In this document: piece by piece, positions 33,484-43,407 of the stretch
Numbering within the stretch: the first letter of the stretch is position 1
How the letters are laid out: each line of letters begins with the position of its first letter
Assembly (NCBI RefSeq): GCF_001399675.1
Contig: NZ_LJCO01000054.1
Location: 1 to 64,000 of the forward strand
Source: Paenalicyclobacillus ferrooxydans
GTDB lineage: Bacteria > Bacillota > Bacilli > Alicyclobacillales > Alicyclobacillaceae
Direction: 5' to 3'
Length of the DNA stretch: 64,000 nt
Translations under genes and position numbers: made by a program
The notes under the pieces: generated by a model
Told to the model about the DNA's origin: nothing
Database searches by the model: none
What the model saw: the letters and a program-made list of their open reading frames with translations, nothing else

Positions 33484-34830
33484 ATGACACAGCACACAGC
33501 AGAAATCACGGAACAGTCACAGTCTCGGACCCCTGCGGGCAAACTGGTACGTACGAACGGCGGGTTCGTTTGGCACATAGGTGATGAAAACAAGGCATCG
33601 GATAAGACATTGGAGGAAAACGGCAATATCTCACGAAGAGGGGCGGAGAGAGGAACTGTTCGGGTCCGGGATGATGTTTCACCCCAACCAAACAGAGCCA
33701 TTGAAAGAGAACCCAGCGATACATCTGCGGTGGACGGGCAATCTCAGAACACGTCCCTTGAGTCGTTTGAACAGCAACAACATATTCGTGAGCAAGAAAA
33801 CATTCGCGGGTTTGAGGCCGATTTGGGAGGAACTCGCGAGCCGAGTGGCCGATGGCAGCGGCGTACGGGAGTGTCGCACGGGCCAACGGAGGACTCTCAA
33901 GCGTACGCCGGATCGCAAAATGTGCACTTCCGCGTGATATCTGCCCGCCCTCGGCCTCATGCCTCGGGCGGGCAGAAGTCCCCGTCATCAACGCGCGGAG
34001 TATCCGCGTGGACGAGGCTGATGAACCGGATTGCAAAGACCGCAAAAAGGTTTGAAGCGGCTCCTACTACCTGGTCTGACCATTTCCAACGCGGGGCATT
34101 GGCTGGACTTGTGCTCGGTTGTCTCAGCCTCATTTTGTTCCATCAGGTGACACTTCCGGCTGCGAGCGCAGCCTCATCCGGACAGGTTGAGAACTCGTCG
34201 TCAAACGTGCGGCCTGCGCTCGCACCAAGCAGCGCCTTTCAGGTTACATTGCCAAGTGCTCAGGTTTACATGATGGAGTTTGGCCCGTTTCGAACGACAA
34301 CTGCGGCGCACACGGCAGAAAAACAACTGGGACAAGCTGGTGTAACCGCAGAGGTGATTCAAAACTCGAACGGCTACTCCGTTTGGGTTCATGCGGCACT
34401 GGCTAGGCAAGATGCGGTAAAGATGCCGGTGAAGCTCAGTTCCTCCAGGGCAAAATCATCGGTCGATATGGTCGGTTGGGCGGCTGAATCATTGCCGACG
34501 ACACTTGTCGACACCGGGGCAGGCAGTGCCGCCGCAAATCAATGGTTGGCTGAGGTTGTAACTGCGCTGCGAGTGGAAACTGGAGCGGCAGCGGGTGAAA
34601 CAGCGACGCGGGATGTTCTTCAGGCTGTGAAAAATGCGAACAAACAGAAGCCGGCAGACTCAATCTGGTCCGCAGGCAGCGTGCCGGCGTCGTTCGGGGC
34701 CCTCGACAATGACGTCACTGCTGCGTCGACACTTCTTTCTCGGAACGAGACTCAACAAGCGGAAGGGGAAATCCTCAAAGCCTGGGCAGAGTTGTATGCC
34801 ATTCGTCAGCAAGCGCTTGCCGCGAACTAG
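33484..34830 (+). CDS. SpoIIB-like bitopic protein with a SPOR-type domain
   Basis: A 448-residue protein. About 200 hydrophilic, cytoplasmic residues rich in Glu, Arg, Ser and Gln precede one membrane segment at about 202-222 (GALAGLVLGCLSLILF). An external region follows with a SPOR-like fold starting VYMMEFGPFRTTTAAHTAEK at about 262, which in this family binds denuded peptidoglycan. Gene order (comC, this gene, radC, mreB) matches spoIIB of B. subtilis, which helps septal wall thinning and engulfment. The sequence itself is weakly conserved and longer than Bacillus SpoIIB. ATG 33484 is chosen because of GGAGGGGG at 33468-33475. Confidence 0.75.
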   Translation: MTQHTAEITEQSQSRTPAGKLVRTNGGFVWHIGDENKASDKTLEENGNISRRGAERGTVRVRDDVSPQPNRAIEREPSDTSAVDGQSQNTSLESFEQQQHIREQENIRGFEADLGGTREPSGRWQRRTGVSHGPTEDSQAYAGSQNVHFRVISARPRPHASGGQKSPSSTRGVSAWTRLMNRIAKTAKRFEAAPTTWSDHFQRGALAGLVLGCLSLILFHQVTLPAASAASSGQVENSSSNVRPALAPSSAFQVTLPSAQVYMMEFGPFRTTTAAHTAEKQLGQAGVTAEVIQNSNGYSVWVHAALARQDAVKMPVKLSSSRAKSSVDMVGWAAESLPTTLVDTGAGSAAANQWLAEVVTALRVETGAAAGETATRDVLQAVKNANKQKPADSIWSAGSVPASFGALDNDVTAASTLLSRNETQQAEGEILKAWAELYAIRQQALAAN

Positions 34831-34888
34831 ATCACCCAACCACGTCCATCCAACCTGATTACATTTCGATGAGGGTAGCGATTTTTGA

Positions 34889-34916
34889 TTGACAATTGTG
34901 GGTAGGAGACGATAGA
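34889..34916 (+). promoter_or_regulatory. possible SigA promoter of the DUF4321-like gene
   Basis: A perfect -35, TTGACA, at 34889-34894, a 16-bp spacer and GATAGA at 34911-34916, a weak -10. Confidence 0.4.
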
Positions 34917-35004
34917 GTACTTGTCGAATAGGCGTACAAAATGTCGGTGATCGAGTTATCACCAGGAGTCTGACCGCAGGTCTATTGTTCGAAGGAGAAT
35001 TTGT

Positions 35005-35244
35005 GTGCGCAGGTCATTTTGGAGACTTCTAGGGATGCTTTTTCTTGGCGCCATTCTCGGGACCCTTGCCGGGCAACTGCTAGCCCATCAGATCCCGATC
35101 CTTGGTCGGACAACCTCGGTTGAGTGGCGGCCCCAAGCTGACCTGGCGGTGATTCGCTACTCACTGGACATCACTTTGAGAGTCAATTGGATGACACTCG
35201 TCGGGGTGATTGTTGCTGCAATTGCACATCGCATGATGAAATAG
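35005..35244 (+). CDS. DUF4321-like small membrane protein
   Basis: A 79-residue protein with two membrane segments (about 7-28, LLGMLFLGAILGTLAGQLLA, and 61-77, MTLVGVIVAAIAH) joined by an external loop ending in an LDITLRVNWMT strand. The pattern and its place before radC-mreB resemble the DUF4321 family, whose function is unknown. GTG 35005 follows GAAGGAG. Bacillus has maf in this interval; it is absent here. Confidence 0.75.
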   Translation: MRRSFWRLLGMLFLGAILGTLAGQLLAHQIPILGRTTSVEWRPQADLAVIRYSLDITLRVNWMTLVGVIVAAIAHRMMK

Positions 35245-35438
35245 GCGGTTAAGATCGGTAGTGTACATAGAATCTTGCCTAGGCCATTTGCGTGAGGTGT
35301 GCTGGTCCGGAATAGTGGTCTTTCACAAGAACATCGAAAATGCTCACCATCCACACAAAAACACTCCCATGGCGTTTGAACAGAAGTTCCCCTCGCCCTA
35401 ACGTAAGAGGTATCTTGCATGACGTCGGGGGGATCAAG

Positions 35439-36137
35439 ATGCAAACGATTGTGCACAACCAGAGTAGAGTTCGCTTTACGCAAGCTGATGCACCGCGTGA
35501 ACGACTGCTCGAACAAGGTCCGGCAGCGTTACGGAATGATGAGCTTCTTGCCATTGTTCTGCAATCCGGGAATCGGAATGTCCCGGTGCTTGAGTTGGCA
35601 AATCGGGTTTTGAGGCAGGCGAACGGTCTGCTGGGACTGCTTGACGTGACCGTTGAAGAATTGATGGCAGTGCAAGGCATTGGTGTTGCCAAAGCCTTGC
35701 AAATTGCGGCATGCGTGGAAATTGGCCGGCGTATTGTGCGTAGTCCGGGTGAAAATAAACATCAGATTCGCTGTGCAGAAGATGCTGCCGAGTATGTTAT
35801 GGATCGGATGAGGCACCTTAAAAAGGAGCATTTTTTCATTTTGCACCTGGATACCAAACACCGACTCATTGGTGAAGAAATTGTGTCCGTTGGAAGTCTT
35901 GATGCATCCATTGTGCATCCCCGTGAAATTTTTAAGTCCGCTGTCAAAAAAAGCGCGTCGGCGATACTGTGTCTGCACAACCACCCAAGCGGGGATCCGA
36001 CGCCGAGTCCGGAGGATAAGGCTGTGACGGCGAGGTTATGTGAGGTCGGACGCATTCTAGGCATCGACGTCCTCGACCATATTGTGGTCGGTGACGGCCG
36101 TTATGTGAGTTTGCGAGCAGAAGGCCACTGTAAATGA
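35439..36137 (+). CDS. radC: RadC/YsxA JAB-domain protein
   Basis: A 232-residue protein with an N-terminal helix-hairpin-helix-like part ([33 protein letters not shown]) and a C-terminal JAB/MPN-like metal site, [15 protein letters not shown] at about 179. Despite the name, a direct DNA-repair role has been withdrawn for the E. coli protein, and the activity is unsettled. The in-frame ATG at 35340 lacks a ribosome site; GGGGGGA precedes the ATG at 35439. It lies upstream of mreB, as in Bacillus. Confidence 0.93.
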   Translation: MQTIVHNQSRVRFTQADAPRERLLEQGPAALRNDELLAIVLQSGNRNVPVLELANRVLRQANGLLGLLDVTVEELMAVQGIGVAKALQIAACVEIGRRIVRSPGENKHQIRCAEDAAEYVMDRMRHLKKEHFFILHLDTKHRLIGEEIVSVGSLDASIVHPREIFKSAVKKSASAILCLHNHPSGDPTPSPEDKAVTARLCEVGRILGIDVLDHIVVGDGRYVSLRAEGHCK

Positions 36138-36180
36138 CGGCGAGCGCCGTGCAACAGGATTTGAGAGGAGCATTCTAAGT

Positions 36181-37218
36181 ATGTTTTCCGGCAGAGATAT
36201 GGGAATTGATTTAGGAACCGCCAACACATTGGTGTACGTAAAGGGGCGGGGCATCGTCGTACGCGAGCCTTCCGTGGTCGCGATGCGCACAGACACGGGC
36301 GCAATTGAAGCTGTTGGTGAACAAGCAAAGCAGATGATTGGACGTACTCCCGGAAACATTGTCGCTGTGCGCCCCATGAAAGACGGCGTAATTGCCGATT
36401 TTCAGACCACTGCAACAATGTTGCGTTATTTTACTCGTCAAGCCATGAAAACCAAAGGCGGCTGGACAGGAAAGCCTCGAATTATGATTTGTGTCCCGTC
36501 TGGTATTACCGCCGTAGAGAAGCGAGCCGTCGAAGACGCAGCAGTGGAAGCAGGAGCACGACATGCACAAACGATTGAGGAACCGATGGCTGCTGCCATT
36601 GGCGCAGGTCTCCCTGTCGGCGAACCTACTGGAAGCATGGTCGTGGATATCGGCGGCGGAACGACGGAAGTCGCCATTATCTCGCTCGGCGGCATTGTTA
36701 CAAGTCGCTCGATTCGCGTTGCTGGCGATGAAATGGACGAATCCATCATCCAGTACATCAAAAAGGCGTATAATTTGATGATTGGAGAGAGGACAGCAGA
36801 GGAACTCAAGATCTCTGTTGGCACCGCAATGACGACTGAGTCGAGTACCGAATCAATGGATATTCGCGGCCGCGATCTCGTTACTGGACTCCCCAAGACA
36901 TTTCATGTCACGGCAAGTGAGATCAGTGAAGCTCTTGCGGACACAGTCGGTGCCATTATTGATGCTGTCAAGGTGACGTTGGAAAAGTCCCCTCCGGAAC
37001 TGGCTGCAGACATCATGGACAGAGGTATCGTGTTGACCGGCGGCGGTGCGTTGCTGAGAAACCTGGATACGCGTTTGAGCGAGGAAACAGGCATGCCGGT
37101 TATCGTTGCTGAAAATCCGTTAGACTGTGTTGCTATAGGGACTGGTAAAGCACTGGATAATTATGACGTGTACAAGAAGCGGAACTCCGCTTCGAGACGA
37201 GGACGTGCTAGGGCTTGA
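36181..37218 (+). CDS. mreB: rod-shape actin homologue MreB
   Basis: A 345-residue actin-fold ATPase that positions the elongation machinery beneath the membrane. [18 protein letters not shown] (phosphate 1), the [18 protein letters not shown] loop (phosphate 2, about 160) and the [15 protein letters not shown] adenosine loop (about 281) are intact. The C-terminal tail is short and basic. GAGAGGAG is ten bases before the ATG. It leads mreBCD. Confidence 0.98.
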   Translation: MFSGRDMGIDLGTANTLVYVKGRGIVVREPSVVAMRTDTGAIEAVGEQAKQMIGRTPGNIVAVRPMKDGVIADFQTTATMLRYFTRQAMKTKGGWTGKPRIMICVPSGITAVEKRAVEDAAVEAGARHAQTIEEPMAAAIGAGLPVGEPTGSMVVDIGGGTTEVAIISLGGIVTSRSIRVAGDEMDESIIQYIKKAYNLMIGERTAEELKISVGTAMTTESSTESMDIRGRDLVTGLPKTFHVTASEISEALADTVGAIIDAVKVTLEKSPPELAADIMDRGIVLTGGGALLRNLDTRLSEETGMPVIVAENPLDCVAIGTGKALDNYDVYKKRNSASRRGRARA

Positions 37219-37247
37219 TGCATGTCGGTACATAAAAAGGAAGTGGG

Positions 37248-38114
37248 ATGCGGGTGTCCCGACTGATTACCAACCGTCGTTTATTTACGCTGCTTTTGAG
37301 TGTCATTCTGCTCATCATCATCGCAGGAATCACACTCCGGGCCAAGGCGCGGACTGCGTCGTGGCCTGAGCGCGTCATTATGGACGTGCAGAGTACCATC
37401 AGCGGCTGGGTCTATCGCCCAGTTAGCCAACTCACCGGGGTTCTAGGGGACATCCAAAACCTCCACGAAATGTACGTGGAGAATGCTCGACTGAAGACCG
37501 AAATGCAGAACTACAGTGAGTTGAGGGCAAAACTTGCAGATGTTCAAGCCGAGAACTCCCGGTTAAATACCATGCTGCAATTTAAACAGTCTGCCAATTC
37601 GTCATGGAACCTTGTTCCAGCGCACATTGTCGGACGTGAACCTGCAGAGTGGGGAAGCCAATTGACGATTGACGTTGGATTGGCAGATGGCATCCAGCCG
37701 AACATGGCGGTCATCGCTGGAGACGGAAGTCTGGTTGGACGTGTTGCAGAAGCATCCTCGCACAGCGCGAAAGTGGTTCTGATTACGGATACTCAAGTTG
37801 GGGACGGGGTCAGTGCCCTGGTGCAAAACGGCTCTTCACAACCTCCGTTTGGAGTTGTTGTGGGGTCATCAACAGCTAGAAATCAGCTTGATTTGACCTT
37901 CTTGTCGCCGATTGCGCAAATTTCACCGGGTCAAACAGTGGTGACGTCCGGCCTGAGTAATATTTTCCCGAAAGGCATCATTATCGGTAAGGTGGTCAAC
38001 GTTACGCAAGGAGTCCAAGGATTAACAAGGTCCGCAACCGTCGCTCCGGCAGCGAACTTTGACTATCTGGAGGACGTTTTTGTGGTGAAAGTAAAGGGGC
38101 AGTCTGGCCAATGA
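37248..38114 (+). CDS. mreC: rod-shape-determining protein MreC
   Basis: A 288-residue bitopic protein that links MreB to periplasm-side wall synthases. One membrane segment at about 11-29 (FTLLLSVILLIIIAGITL) is followed by a coiled coil (about 75-112) and the beta-barrel pair seen in PAHIVGREPAEWGSQLTIDVG and later VVTSGLSNIFPKGIIIGKV. AAGGAAGTGGG precedes the ATG. The stop overlaps mreD (ATGA). Confidence 0.96.
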   Translation: MRVSRLITNRRLFTLLLSVILLIIIAGITLRAKARTASWPERVIMDVQSTISGWVYRPVSQLTGVLGDIQNLHEMYVENARLKTEMQNYSELRAKLADVQAENSRLNTMLQFKQSANSSWNLVPAHIVGREPAEWGSQLTIDVGLADGIQPNMAVIAGDGSLVGRVAEASSHSAKVVLITDTQVGDGVSALVQNGSSQPPFGVVVGSSTARNQLDLTFLSPIAQISPGQTVVTSGLSNIFPKGIIIGKVVNVTQGVQGLTRSATVAPAANFDYLEDVFVVKVKGQSGQ

Positions 38115-38620
38115 GGAATCTACTCGCCTTCATTCTGCTCTGGATTGGGTTAACACTGCAAGCCACTGTGCTGCAGATTCCACCTATCTCGTCGGTGCAA
38201 GTGAACCTTGACGTCGTTTTGCTGGTGTTGATTGCGGCCACGAGAGGACCGCGCGTGGCGCTGGTCCTCGGCATCATCATCGGCTTTATCGAGGACGTCA
38301 ATTACGGTGCCTTTATCGGTCTCAATGCCTTCGCCTACGGATTTATCGGCTACTTAGCAGGCACGCTATTAGCCCAACTGATAGCGCGCAGTTTCGTTGT
38401 TACCTTTCTTGTTGGGTTAATGTGCACATTTCTATATGACTGGTTGACTTATGGAATGACGCGGCTGTTTGATGTTTCAACGTATTCATGGAGCGGCGTG
38501 ATGTCTGTCAGTTTGGAGCAGATGATGTTGAATGGCGTCTTGTTGCTGATTCTCTATCCATTTGCTCTGCGTTGGTTTCGGACTGAAGAAAAACGACGGT
38601 ACGAAACAGCGGATCGCTAA
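38111..38620 (+). CDS. mreD: rod-shape-determining membrane protein MreD
   Basis: A 169-residue protein with about five membrane segments. It has MreD traits, such as QVNLDVVLLVLIAATRG early and GIIIGFIEDVNYG at about 57, the conserved small-residue and acidic turn. It overlaps mreC by 4 bp. It works with MreC in the elongasome. Confidence 0.92.
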   Translation: MRNLLAFILLWIGLTLQATVLQIPPISSVQVNLDVVLLVLIAATRGPRVALVLGIIIGFIEDVNYGAFIGLNAFAYGFIGYLAGTLLAQLIARSFVVTFLVGLMCTFLYDWLTYGMTRLFDVSTYSWSGVMSVSLEQMMLNGVLLLILYPFALRWFRTEEKRRYETADR

Positions 38621-38717
38621 GACATTTTTTGAGTAATTTCGACTAAATGCAGGAGATTTCCTTGACCATCGCGAAGTACTTTTGCCGTATTGTGGCCAGG
38701 AGTTTGGAGGAGACGCA

Positions 38718-39410
38718 GTGGGAAGTCGAATGACAGAACAGAGACAGATAGATCAAAAACCGCCCGTATCTGTAAAGGGCGTTAAGGGTGGTTTGTTATT
38801 CGTACTGGATGATCACTGTCCTCACGACGAACTGCTGAATCATTTGACGGAAATGTTCCACGGCGAACTGTCCACTCTGTTTTCTGGACCTGAAACAAAC
38901 GTCTTCATCGATTACGGCGCTCGTAAGCTGTCGATAGAAGAGACGCGTGACTTGTTGCGCATCTTCATTGACAAAGAGAACTTTATCGTGAAAGAATTTG
39001 GCAACGAAACACGCGCACGCAACTCGTTGTTCTATCATCACAAGGATAAAATGAGTCAAGTCAAAGAGCATATATACAAGGGAACCGTGAGGGCAGGCCA
39101 ACAGCTCCTGTTTGACGGTGACGTGGTAATCATTGGAGATGTCAATCCTGGTGGAGAAGTGGCCGCGACCGGAGACGTATATGTTCTTGGCAGGCTTCGC
39201 GGGGTAGTTCATGCCGGTGTTCAGGGAAATCAAACGGCCATCATCGCAGCTGCGGAATTTTCTCCAATGCAGTTGAAGATTGCCGACTGGGTATCGCGGG
39301 CCCCGGAGCTAGATGGTCAACCTCTCCGAACTTTTATGGAGTTTGCCTATCTTCGCGAGGACGGTATGGCTGTGGATAAGCTGTTGTACGTTCACAGTGT
39401 GCGTAAGTAA
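38718..39410 (+). CDS. minC: septum site-determining protein MinC
   Basis: A 230-residue inhibitor of FtsZ assembly that is recruited to membranes by MinD. The N-terminal domain contains SVKGVKGGLLFVLDDHC, and the C-terminal beta-helix has GDVVIIGDVNPGGEVAATGD and VYVLGRLRGVVHAGVQGN, the MinD-binding face. GTG 38718 follows TTTGGAGGAG; an earlier in-frame ATG at 38682 has no such site. Confidence 0.95.
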   Translation: MGSRMTEQRQIDQKPPVSVKGVKGGLLFVLDDHCPHDELLNHLTEMFHGELSTLFSGPETNVFIDYGARKLSIEETRDLLRIFIDKENFIVKEFGNETRARNSLFYHHKDKMSQVKEHIYKGTVRAGQQLLFDGDVVIIGDVNPGGEVAATGDVYVLGRLRGVVHAGVQGNQTAIIAAAEFSPMQLKIADWVSRAPELDGQPLRTFMEFAYLREDGMAVDKLLYVHSVRK

Positions 39411-39463
39411 AGGGTCAGGTTAACTGAGAGCGGGATCGATTCAGACTTAGGGAGAGATGTTCT

Positions 39464-40261
39464 GTGGGAACTGCCATCGTCATAACCTCGGGAAAAGGAG
39501 GCGTCGGTAAAACCACGTCATCCGCGAACATCGGAACGGCGCTTGCACTGCTGGGAAAGAGCGTGTGCATGATTGACGCTGATATCGGCCTTCGAAACCT
39601 GGATGTGGTAATGGGACTGGAAAACCGGATCATCTATGACATCGTTGATGTTGCCACCGGTGGTTGCAGACTCGAACAAGCGCTGATTCGAGACAAGCGA
39701 GTAGATCAGTTGTCTATTTTACCGGCGTCGCAAACCAAGGATAAAACTGCGCTCGATGCGGACAGGGTCCTTGCAATTGTGCAGCAGTTAAAAGAAAAAT
39801 TTGACTTTGTCATCATCGACTCTCCTGCAGGCATTGAGCACGGGTTCAAGGTAGCCACGATTGGTGCTGATGAAGCCATCGTCGTAACAACGCCAGAGAC
39901 GGCAGCCGTACGAGACGCAGACCGTGTGATTGGCCTCCTCGAGGGCCAGCAAATTCGTTCGCCGAAACTCGTCATTAACCGTATTCGCCCGAAAATGGTG
40001 CGTGCTGGTGACATGCTCGACATCGATGAAATTGTCCAGGTCTTATCCATTGATTTGCTAGGCATTGTGCCGGACGATGAGACGGTGATTGCCCACAACA
40101 TCAAAGGGGAACCGACCGTTCTGAAGCCTGATTCAAAAGCCTCTCTCGCGTACCGAAACATTGCGCGGCGAATTCTTGGGGATTCCGTGCCTCTGATGGT
40201 ATTGGATGAAGAACAGGGGTTGTGGGCAAAGGTCCGTAAGCTGTTTGGGAGTCGTGCGTAA
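39464..40261 (+). CDS. minD: septum site-determining ATPase MinD
   Basis: A 265-residue ParA/MinD ATPase. The deviant Walker A is ITSGKGGVGKTTSSAN (about 7-22). DADIGLRNLDVVMGLENR and the IDSPAGIEHGF switch follow. The C-terminal amphipathic helix GLWAKVRKLFGSRA would anchor it to the membrane. AGGGAGAG precedes GTG 39464. It ends in a strong terminator, closing the mre-min unit. Confidence 0.98.
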   Translation: MGTAIVITSGKGGVGKTTSSANIGTALALLGKSVCMIDADIGLRNLDVVMGLENRIIYDIVDVATGGCRLEQALIRDKRVDQLSILPASQTKDKTALDADRVLAIVQQLKEKFDFVIIDSPAGIEHGFKVATIGADEAIVVTTPETAAVRDADRVIGLLEGQQIRSPKLVINRIRPKMVRAGDMLDIDEIVQVLSIDLLGIVPDDETVIAHNIKGEPTVLKPDSKASLAYRNIARRILGDSVPLMVLDEEQGLWAKVRKLFGSRA

Positions 40262-40292
40262 AGGGTTCACGACAGGGTATTAACGCAAGCCT

Positions 40293-40330
40293 AAGGCACA
40301 TGGATGACGAAAATCATCATGTGCCTTTTT
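40293..40330 (+). terminator. terminator after minD
   Basis: AAGGCACATGGATGA pairs with TCATCATGTGCCTT with one bulged base and a 6-nt loop; TTTTTC follows. Confidence 0.9.
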
Positions 40331-40471
40331 CATGTGCTTTTTTGTTGTAAAGCGAGCTTTCATCCACGGCGGTCCCTCCTATGCATGAATAGTTGTCCAC
40401 CTTCGGCATAGACATGTGATAGAGTCATCCGAATATGTCGTGTTGCATGATGGTGCGATTGGGGAGGCGTT

Positions 40472-41644
40472 ATGATGGCAGCCCGCAGATTTAATTGGTC
40501 GTTGTGGCCCCTAAAGCAGGATGGAGGCAACCGGAATGAAGAAGTCCTCGTTCCCTCCGATGATGAACAACCGTTACCGTGGGTTCTCCTTTCCGCTAAG
40601 CCCAAAGAGACGAACAAGGCGGCAGAGCAGTTGTATGCAGCGCAAGATGAACATGCAGCCAGTATGAACGCAGATGGTGTCGTTGGAGAGCGGCGAGGTG
40701 TAAAAAATGCGAGATCAGTCATGCACCCGACGGGAGCAAAATCAATAACGAATGAGGTGCAGGGTGAGAACCGTCCACGGTGGCTGAGTGAACTTGAGTC
40801 ACCATATGGGATTTCTGACGAGGACGGAACCTTAAAGGAGATAGACAGTGTAAACTGGCGTCGAGTGGTCCGAGTGAAACGGCCAAAAGCACGTCGGTTT
40901 GTACCGCGAACGCGGAATAAGCCTGCAGGCCGAACTGGAGAACCAGTGCACACGGGATTTGGGGAGACCCGGGCTCGCTGGCAAAATGATGACCAGGAGA
41001 ACAGACGGAGACAAAGCCAAGGAACAGGCATCCGAACCAGTGCTGGCGGGAGCTCAGCTGGATCGACATGGATGCTTCAACTTGGAGGGGCGATTGTTCT
41101 CGCACTGGTCGGTTTATATGCCCACAACGCATCAACTCCCCTTGCGACAAACATTCGAACCGTCTATCAAAAAGCGTTTTCGTCTGATTACACGCAAAGC
41201 GCAGCGCCGGCTATCAGCCAGTTTTTAAAGTCGCATAACATTGCAGTACCTGCGTTTTTGACAAATGCCGGTGCCATGAAGTTACACGTGCCGTTGCAAG
41301 GTACGATTGCAGAAGATTATTCTTCCACACATCCGCAAATGGCGATCGTGGGTACGCCCGGTGAAGCTGTCCTAGCAGCCGGTTCGGGTACTGTGTCGAG
41401 GGTTGTGAAGCTCCAAAGCGGTATCATGGTTGTCATTGACCACGGTACACTGGGGAACAGCTTTTACTTCGGCCTCGGTACGACCTCAGTGAAGACAGGC
41501 GAATCGGTCGCGAGTGGTCAAGTCATTGGAAAACTGCCGACGAATTCAAAGAACCCGAAGCTGATGTTCGAGCTTGAGCAGGGGGGCAAGGCAGTCAACC
41601 CGCATCAGTACATCGTATTTTCATCGACTGCCGGTACAACGTGA
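40472..41644 (+). CDS. spoIVFA: SpoIVFA-like regulator of the pro-SigK protease
   Basis: A 390-residue protein: about 195 hydrophilic residues, one membrane segment (about 200-216, LGGAIVLALVGLYA) and a C-terminal LytM/M23-like fold (about 270-380: GSGTVSRVVKLQSGIMVVIDHG, then SVASGQVIGKL). The M23 zinc ligands are not preserved (FYFGLG where active enzymes have a His-x-His), as expected for SpoIVFA, which holds SpoIVFB inactive in the forespore outer membrane until signalled. Its stop overlaps spoIVFB. ATG 40472 and 40475 are both possible after GGGGAGGCG. Confidence 0.85.
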   Translation: MMAARRFNWSLWPLKQDGGNRNEEVLVPSDDEQPLPWVLLSAKPKETNKAAEQLYAAQDEHAASMNADGVVGERRGVKNARSVMHPTGAKSITNEVQGENRPRWLSELESPYGISDEDGTLKEIDSVNWRRVVRVKRPKARRFVPRTRNKPAGRTGEPVHTGFGETRARWQNDDQENRRRQSQGTGIRTSAGGSSAGSTWMLQLGGAIVLALVGLYAHNASTPLATNIRTVYQKAFSSDYTQSAAPAISQFLKSHNIAVPAFLTNAGAMKLHVPLQGTIAEDYSSTHPQMAIVGTPGEAVLAAGSGTVSRVVKLQSGIMVVIDHGTLGNSFYFGLGTTSVKTGESVASGQVIGKLPTNSKNPKLMFELEQGGKAVNPHQYIVFSSTAGTT

Positions 41645-42549
41645 AAATTGCCTTGACGAGATTTCTCACCCGGTCTAAAGCTTTACCTGGCCTCGGAATC
41701 GGAAAGGTTCGCCTTCATCCACTGTTCGTCATTGTGGTTCTGGTGTCCGTGGGACTCGGAATGTGGCGTGATGCAGTGGTTTTGTTCGCTCTCGTATCTC
41801 TTCATGAGTTAGGGCACGCTGCGGTTGCAAATCAGTTGGGATATCAGATTGAGGAAGTCAGTTTGCTGCCGTTTGGCGGTGTTGCAAAGCTGTCTTACGG
41901 AAGCATTGGTTTTCGGCCCAAGCATGAAGCCTATATCGCCATTGCAGGGCCGTTTGTGAATCTCGTGATGGTGGGATTGGCATGGTTCTGCGAAGTAGTC
42001 TCACTCTGGCCGCGAGATTTCGTAGTCATGGTGATTCAGCTGAATGTGTGGATTGCAGTGTTTAATCTCCTGCCTGGACTCCCTCTCGATGGAGGTCGGA
42101 TCCTGCGTGCAGCCCGGGCTCGGAGTATTGGGTTTGCAGCTGCGACGAGGGAGGCGTATCGAATGGGACTGGTGCTGGCAGGTCTGCTGCTCGTTGTTGG
42201 TGCATCATCCTTATGGGCCGGATACCCCCATCTGGGTGCGCTGTTGCTCGGAGGATTCTTACTGGTCAGCGCCATCACGGGACGGCGGGAGATAAGCACG
42301 GAAACCATCCGGTTTCTCGATGCGAAACGGAGACGCCACGACAGATCACCGGAAGTCGTGCGTGCGTTCGCGGCTCCACTTGACGCCACCGTACGCGATG
42401 TGGTGAGGCAATTTGCACCGGATCGCTATCATATGGTTTACGTTCGAAACAGTGAAGGAGCGGTCGTTACCATCCTCGAAGAGGACGAACTCTTAGATGA
42501 GGTCTTTGCAGGGCACTTGTTGTCGACACTGCGGTCTATTGTCGAGTAG
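41641..42549 (+). CDS. spoIVFB: SpoIVFB intramembrane metalloprotease (pro-SigK processing)
   Basis: A 302-residue M50B site-2 protease. The zinc motif HELGH in LVSLHELGHAAVANQ (about 58) and the third ligand Asp in NLLPGLPLDGGRIL (about 148) lie in membrane helices. A C-terminal CBS-like domain (about 240-300) would sense ATP. It cleaves pro-SigK in the mother cell. GTG 41641 overlaps the spoIVFA stop by 4 bp. Confidence 0.93.
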   Translation: MKIALTRFLTRSKALPGLGIGKVRLHPLFVIVVLVSVGLGMWRDAVVLFALVSLHELGHAAVANQLGYQIEEVSLLPFGGVAKLSYGSIGFRPKHEAYIAIAGPFVNLVMVGLAWFCEVVSLWPRDFVVMVIQLNVWIAVFNLLPGLPLDGGRILRAARARSIGFAAATREAYRMGLVLAGLLLVVGASSLWAGYPHLGALLLGGFLLVSAITGRREISTETIRFLDAKRRRHDRSPEVVRAFAAPLDATVRDVVRQFAPDRYHMVYVRNSEGAVVTILEEDELLDEVFAGHLLSTLRSIVE

Positions 42550-42600
42550 ATGCACACTACGGACGAGTTGCGGCTTCCTGGCAATCACATGTTTCTGTGG

Positions 42601-42630
42601 TTGAGTCTTGAGCAGACCCTATGCTATACT
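42601..42630 (+). promoter_or_regulatory. SigA promoter of rplU
   Basis: TTGAGT at 42601-42606, an 18-bp spacer and TATACT at 42625-42630. Confidence 0.6.
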
Positions 42631-42636
42631 TGGGGC

Positions 42637-42745
42637 AGTGTGCACATAGGGTGCACATTTTGCCGCATGAAGCGAGGCGACCGATTGCGGTCGAAAGTCT
42701 CGATTGAGCGCCTGTTTCAGCGAGTCTACTTGAGGGAGTTGCACG
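42637..42745 (+). promoter_or_regulatory. putative L21 (rplU) leader
   Basis: An untranslated leader of about 110 nt with GC-rich segments capable of pairing (GTGTGCAC, GCGAGGCGACC, GGTCGAAAGTC). Bacillales rplU operons carry a structured ribosomal-protein leader here. I assign it by position and length; a covariance-model match was not possible. Confidence 0.4.
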
Positions 42746-42746
42746 A

Positions 42747-43058
42747 ATGTACGCAATCGTAGAAACCGGTGGCAAGCAATACAAAGTCACACCGGGAGAC
42801 ACCATTTATGTCGAGAAGTTAGAAGCAGCTGTCGGTGACAGTGTAGTTCTGGACAAGGTCTACTTTGTCAGTGCCGATGATGGCGTGAAGGTAGGGGCAC
42901 CGACCTTAGCTGGAGCGAAGGTTACTGCGAAAGTGGTCGATCACGGCCGCGGCAAGAAGATCATCGTCTTCAAGTACAAATCCAAAAAGAACTACCACAA
43001 GAAGCAGGGACACCGTCAACCGTTTACGAAGCTTCAGATTGAAAACATCGAAGCGTAA
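42747..43058 (+). CDS. rplU: 50S ribosomal protein L21
   Basis: A 103-residue L21 with the usual [18 protein letters not shown] start and the basic [20 protein letters not shown] segment that contacts 23S rRNA. GAGGGAG precedes the ATG. It leads rplU-prp-rpmA. Confidence 0.98.
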   Translation: MYAIVETGGKQYKVTPGDTIYVEKLEAAVGDSVVLDKVYFVSADDGVKVGAPTLAGAKVTAKVVDHGRGKKIIVFKYKSKKNYHKKQGHRQPFTKLQIENIEA

Positions 43059-43072
43059 TTTGGGTGTCGCCC

Positions 43073-43402
43073 ATGATACGGTTTACAGTATGCCAGTCTG
43101 GCGATAATATCCTTGAGTTTACTGTGACAGGACATTCAGGATATGGCGAGGCAGGTACAGACATTGTATGTGCGGGCGTCAGCGCCTTGGTATACAATGC
43201 AGTGAACAGCTGTGAGGCATTGCTTGGCATTGAACTAGATGCCTCGGATACAAAGGATAGGCTGTATTGCCAGGTCCCGAGAGCCTATCGTTCTGATGCA
43301 AATGTACAACTTTTACTGCACAGTTTGCAGTTTGGCATCGAACAGATGGCCGAGTCGTATCCGAAGCACGTGAAGGTAAAGTACAGACAGGAAATGGAGT
43401 GA
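43073..43402 (+). CDS. prp: ribosomal-processing cysteine protease Prp (YsxB)
   Basis: A 109-residue protease that removes the N-terminal extension of L27. The catalytic His and Cys are in [25 protein letters not shown] (His about 21, Cys about 33); only part of the motif is quoted by position. The gene sits between rplU and rpmA. A GTG at 43064 is in frame, but the ATG at 43073 matches the family start; no good ribosome site is seen for either, so translation is probably coupled to rplU. Confidence 0.94.
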   Translation: MIRFTVCQSGDNILEFTVTGHSGYGEAGTDIVCAGVSALVYNAVNSCEALLGIELDASDTKDRLYCQVPRAYRSDANVQLLLHSLQFGIEQMAESYPKHVKVKYRQEME

Positions 43403-43407
43403 ACGGC

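Noticed and set aside
42550-42762. 70-codon open frame before rplU
   Set aside because: It spans the rplU promoter and leader and overlaps rplU; no ribosome site.
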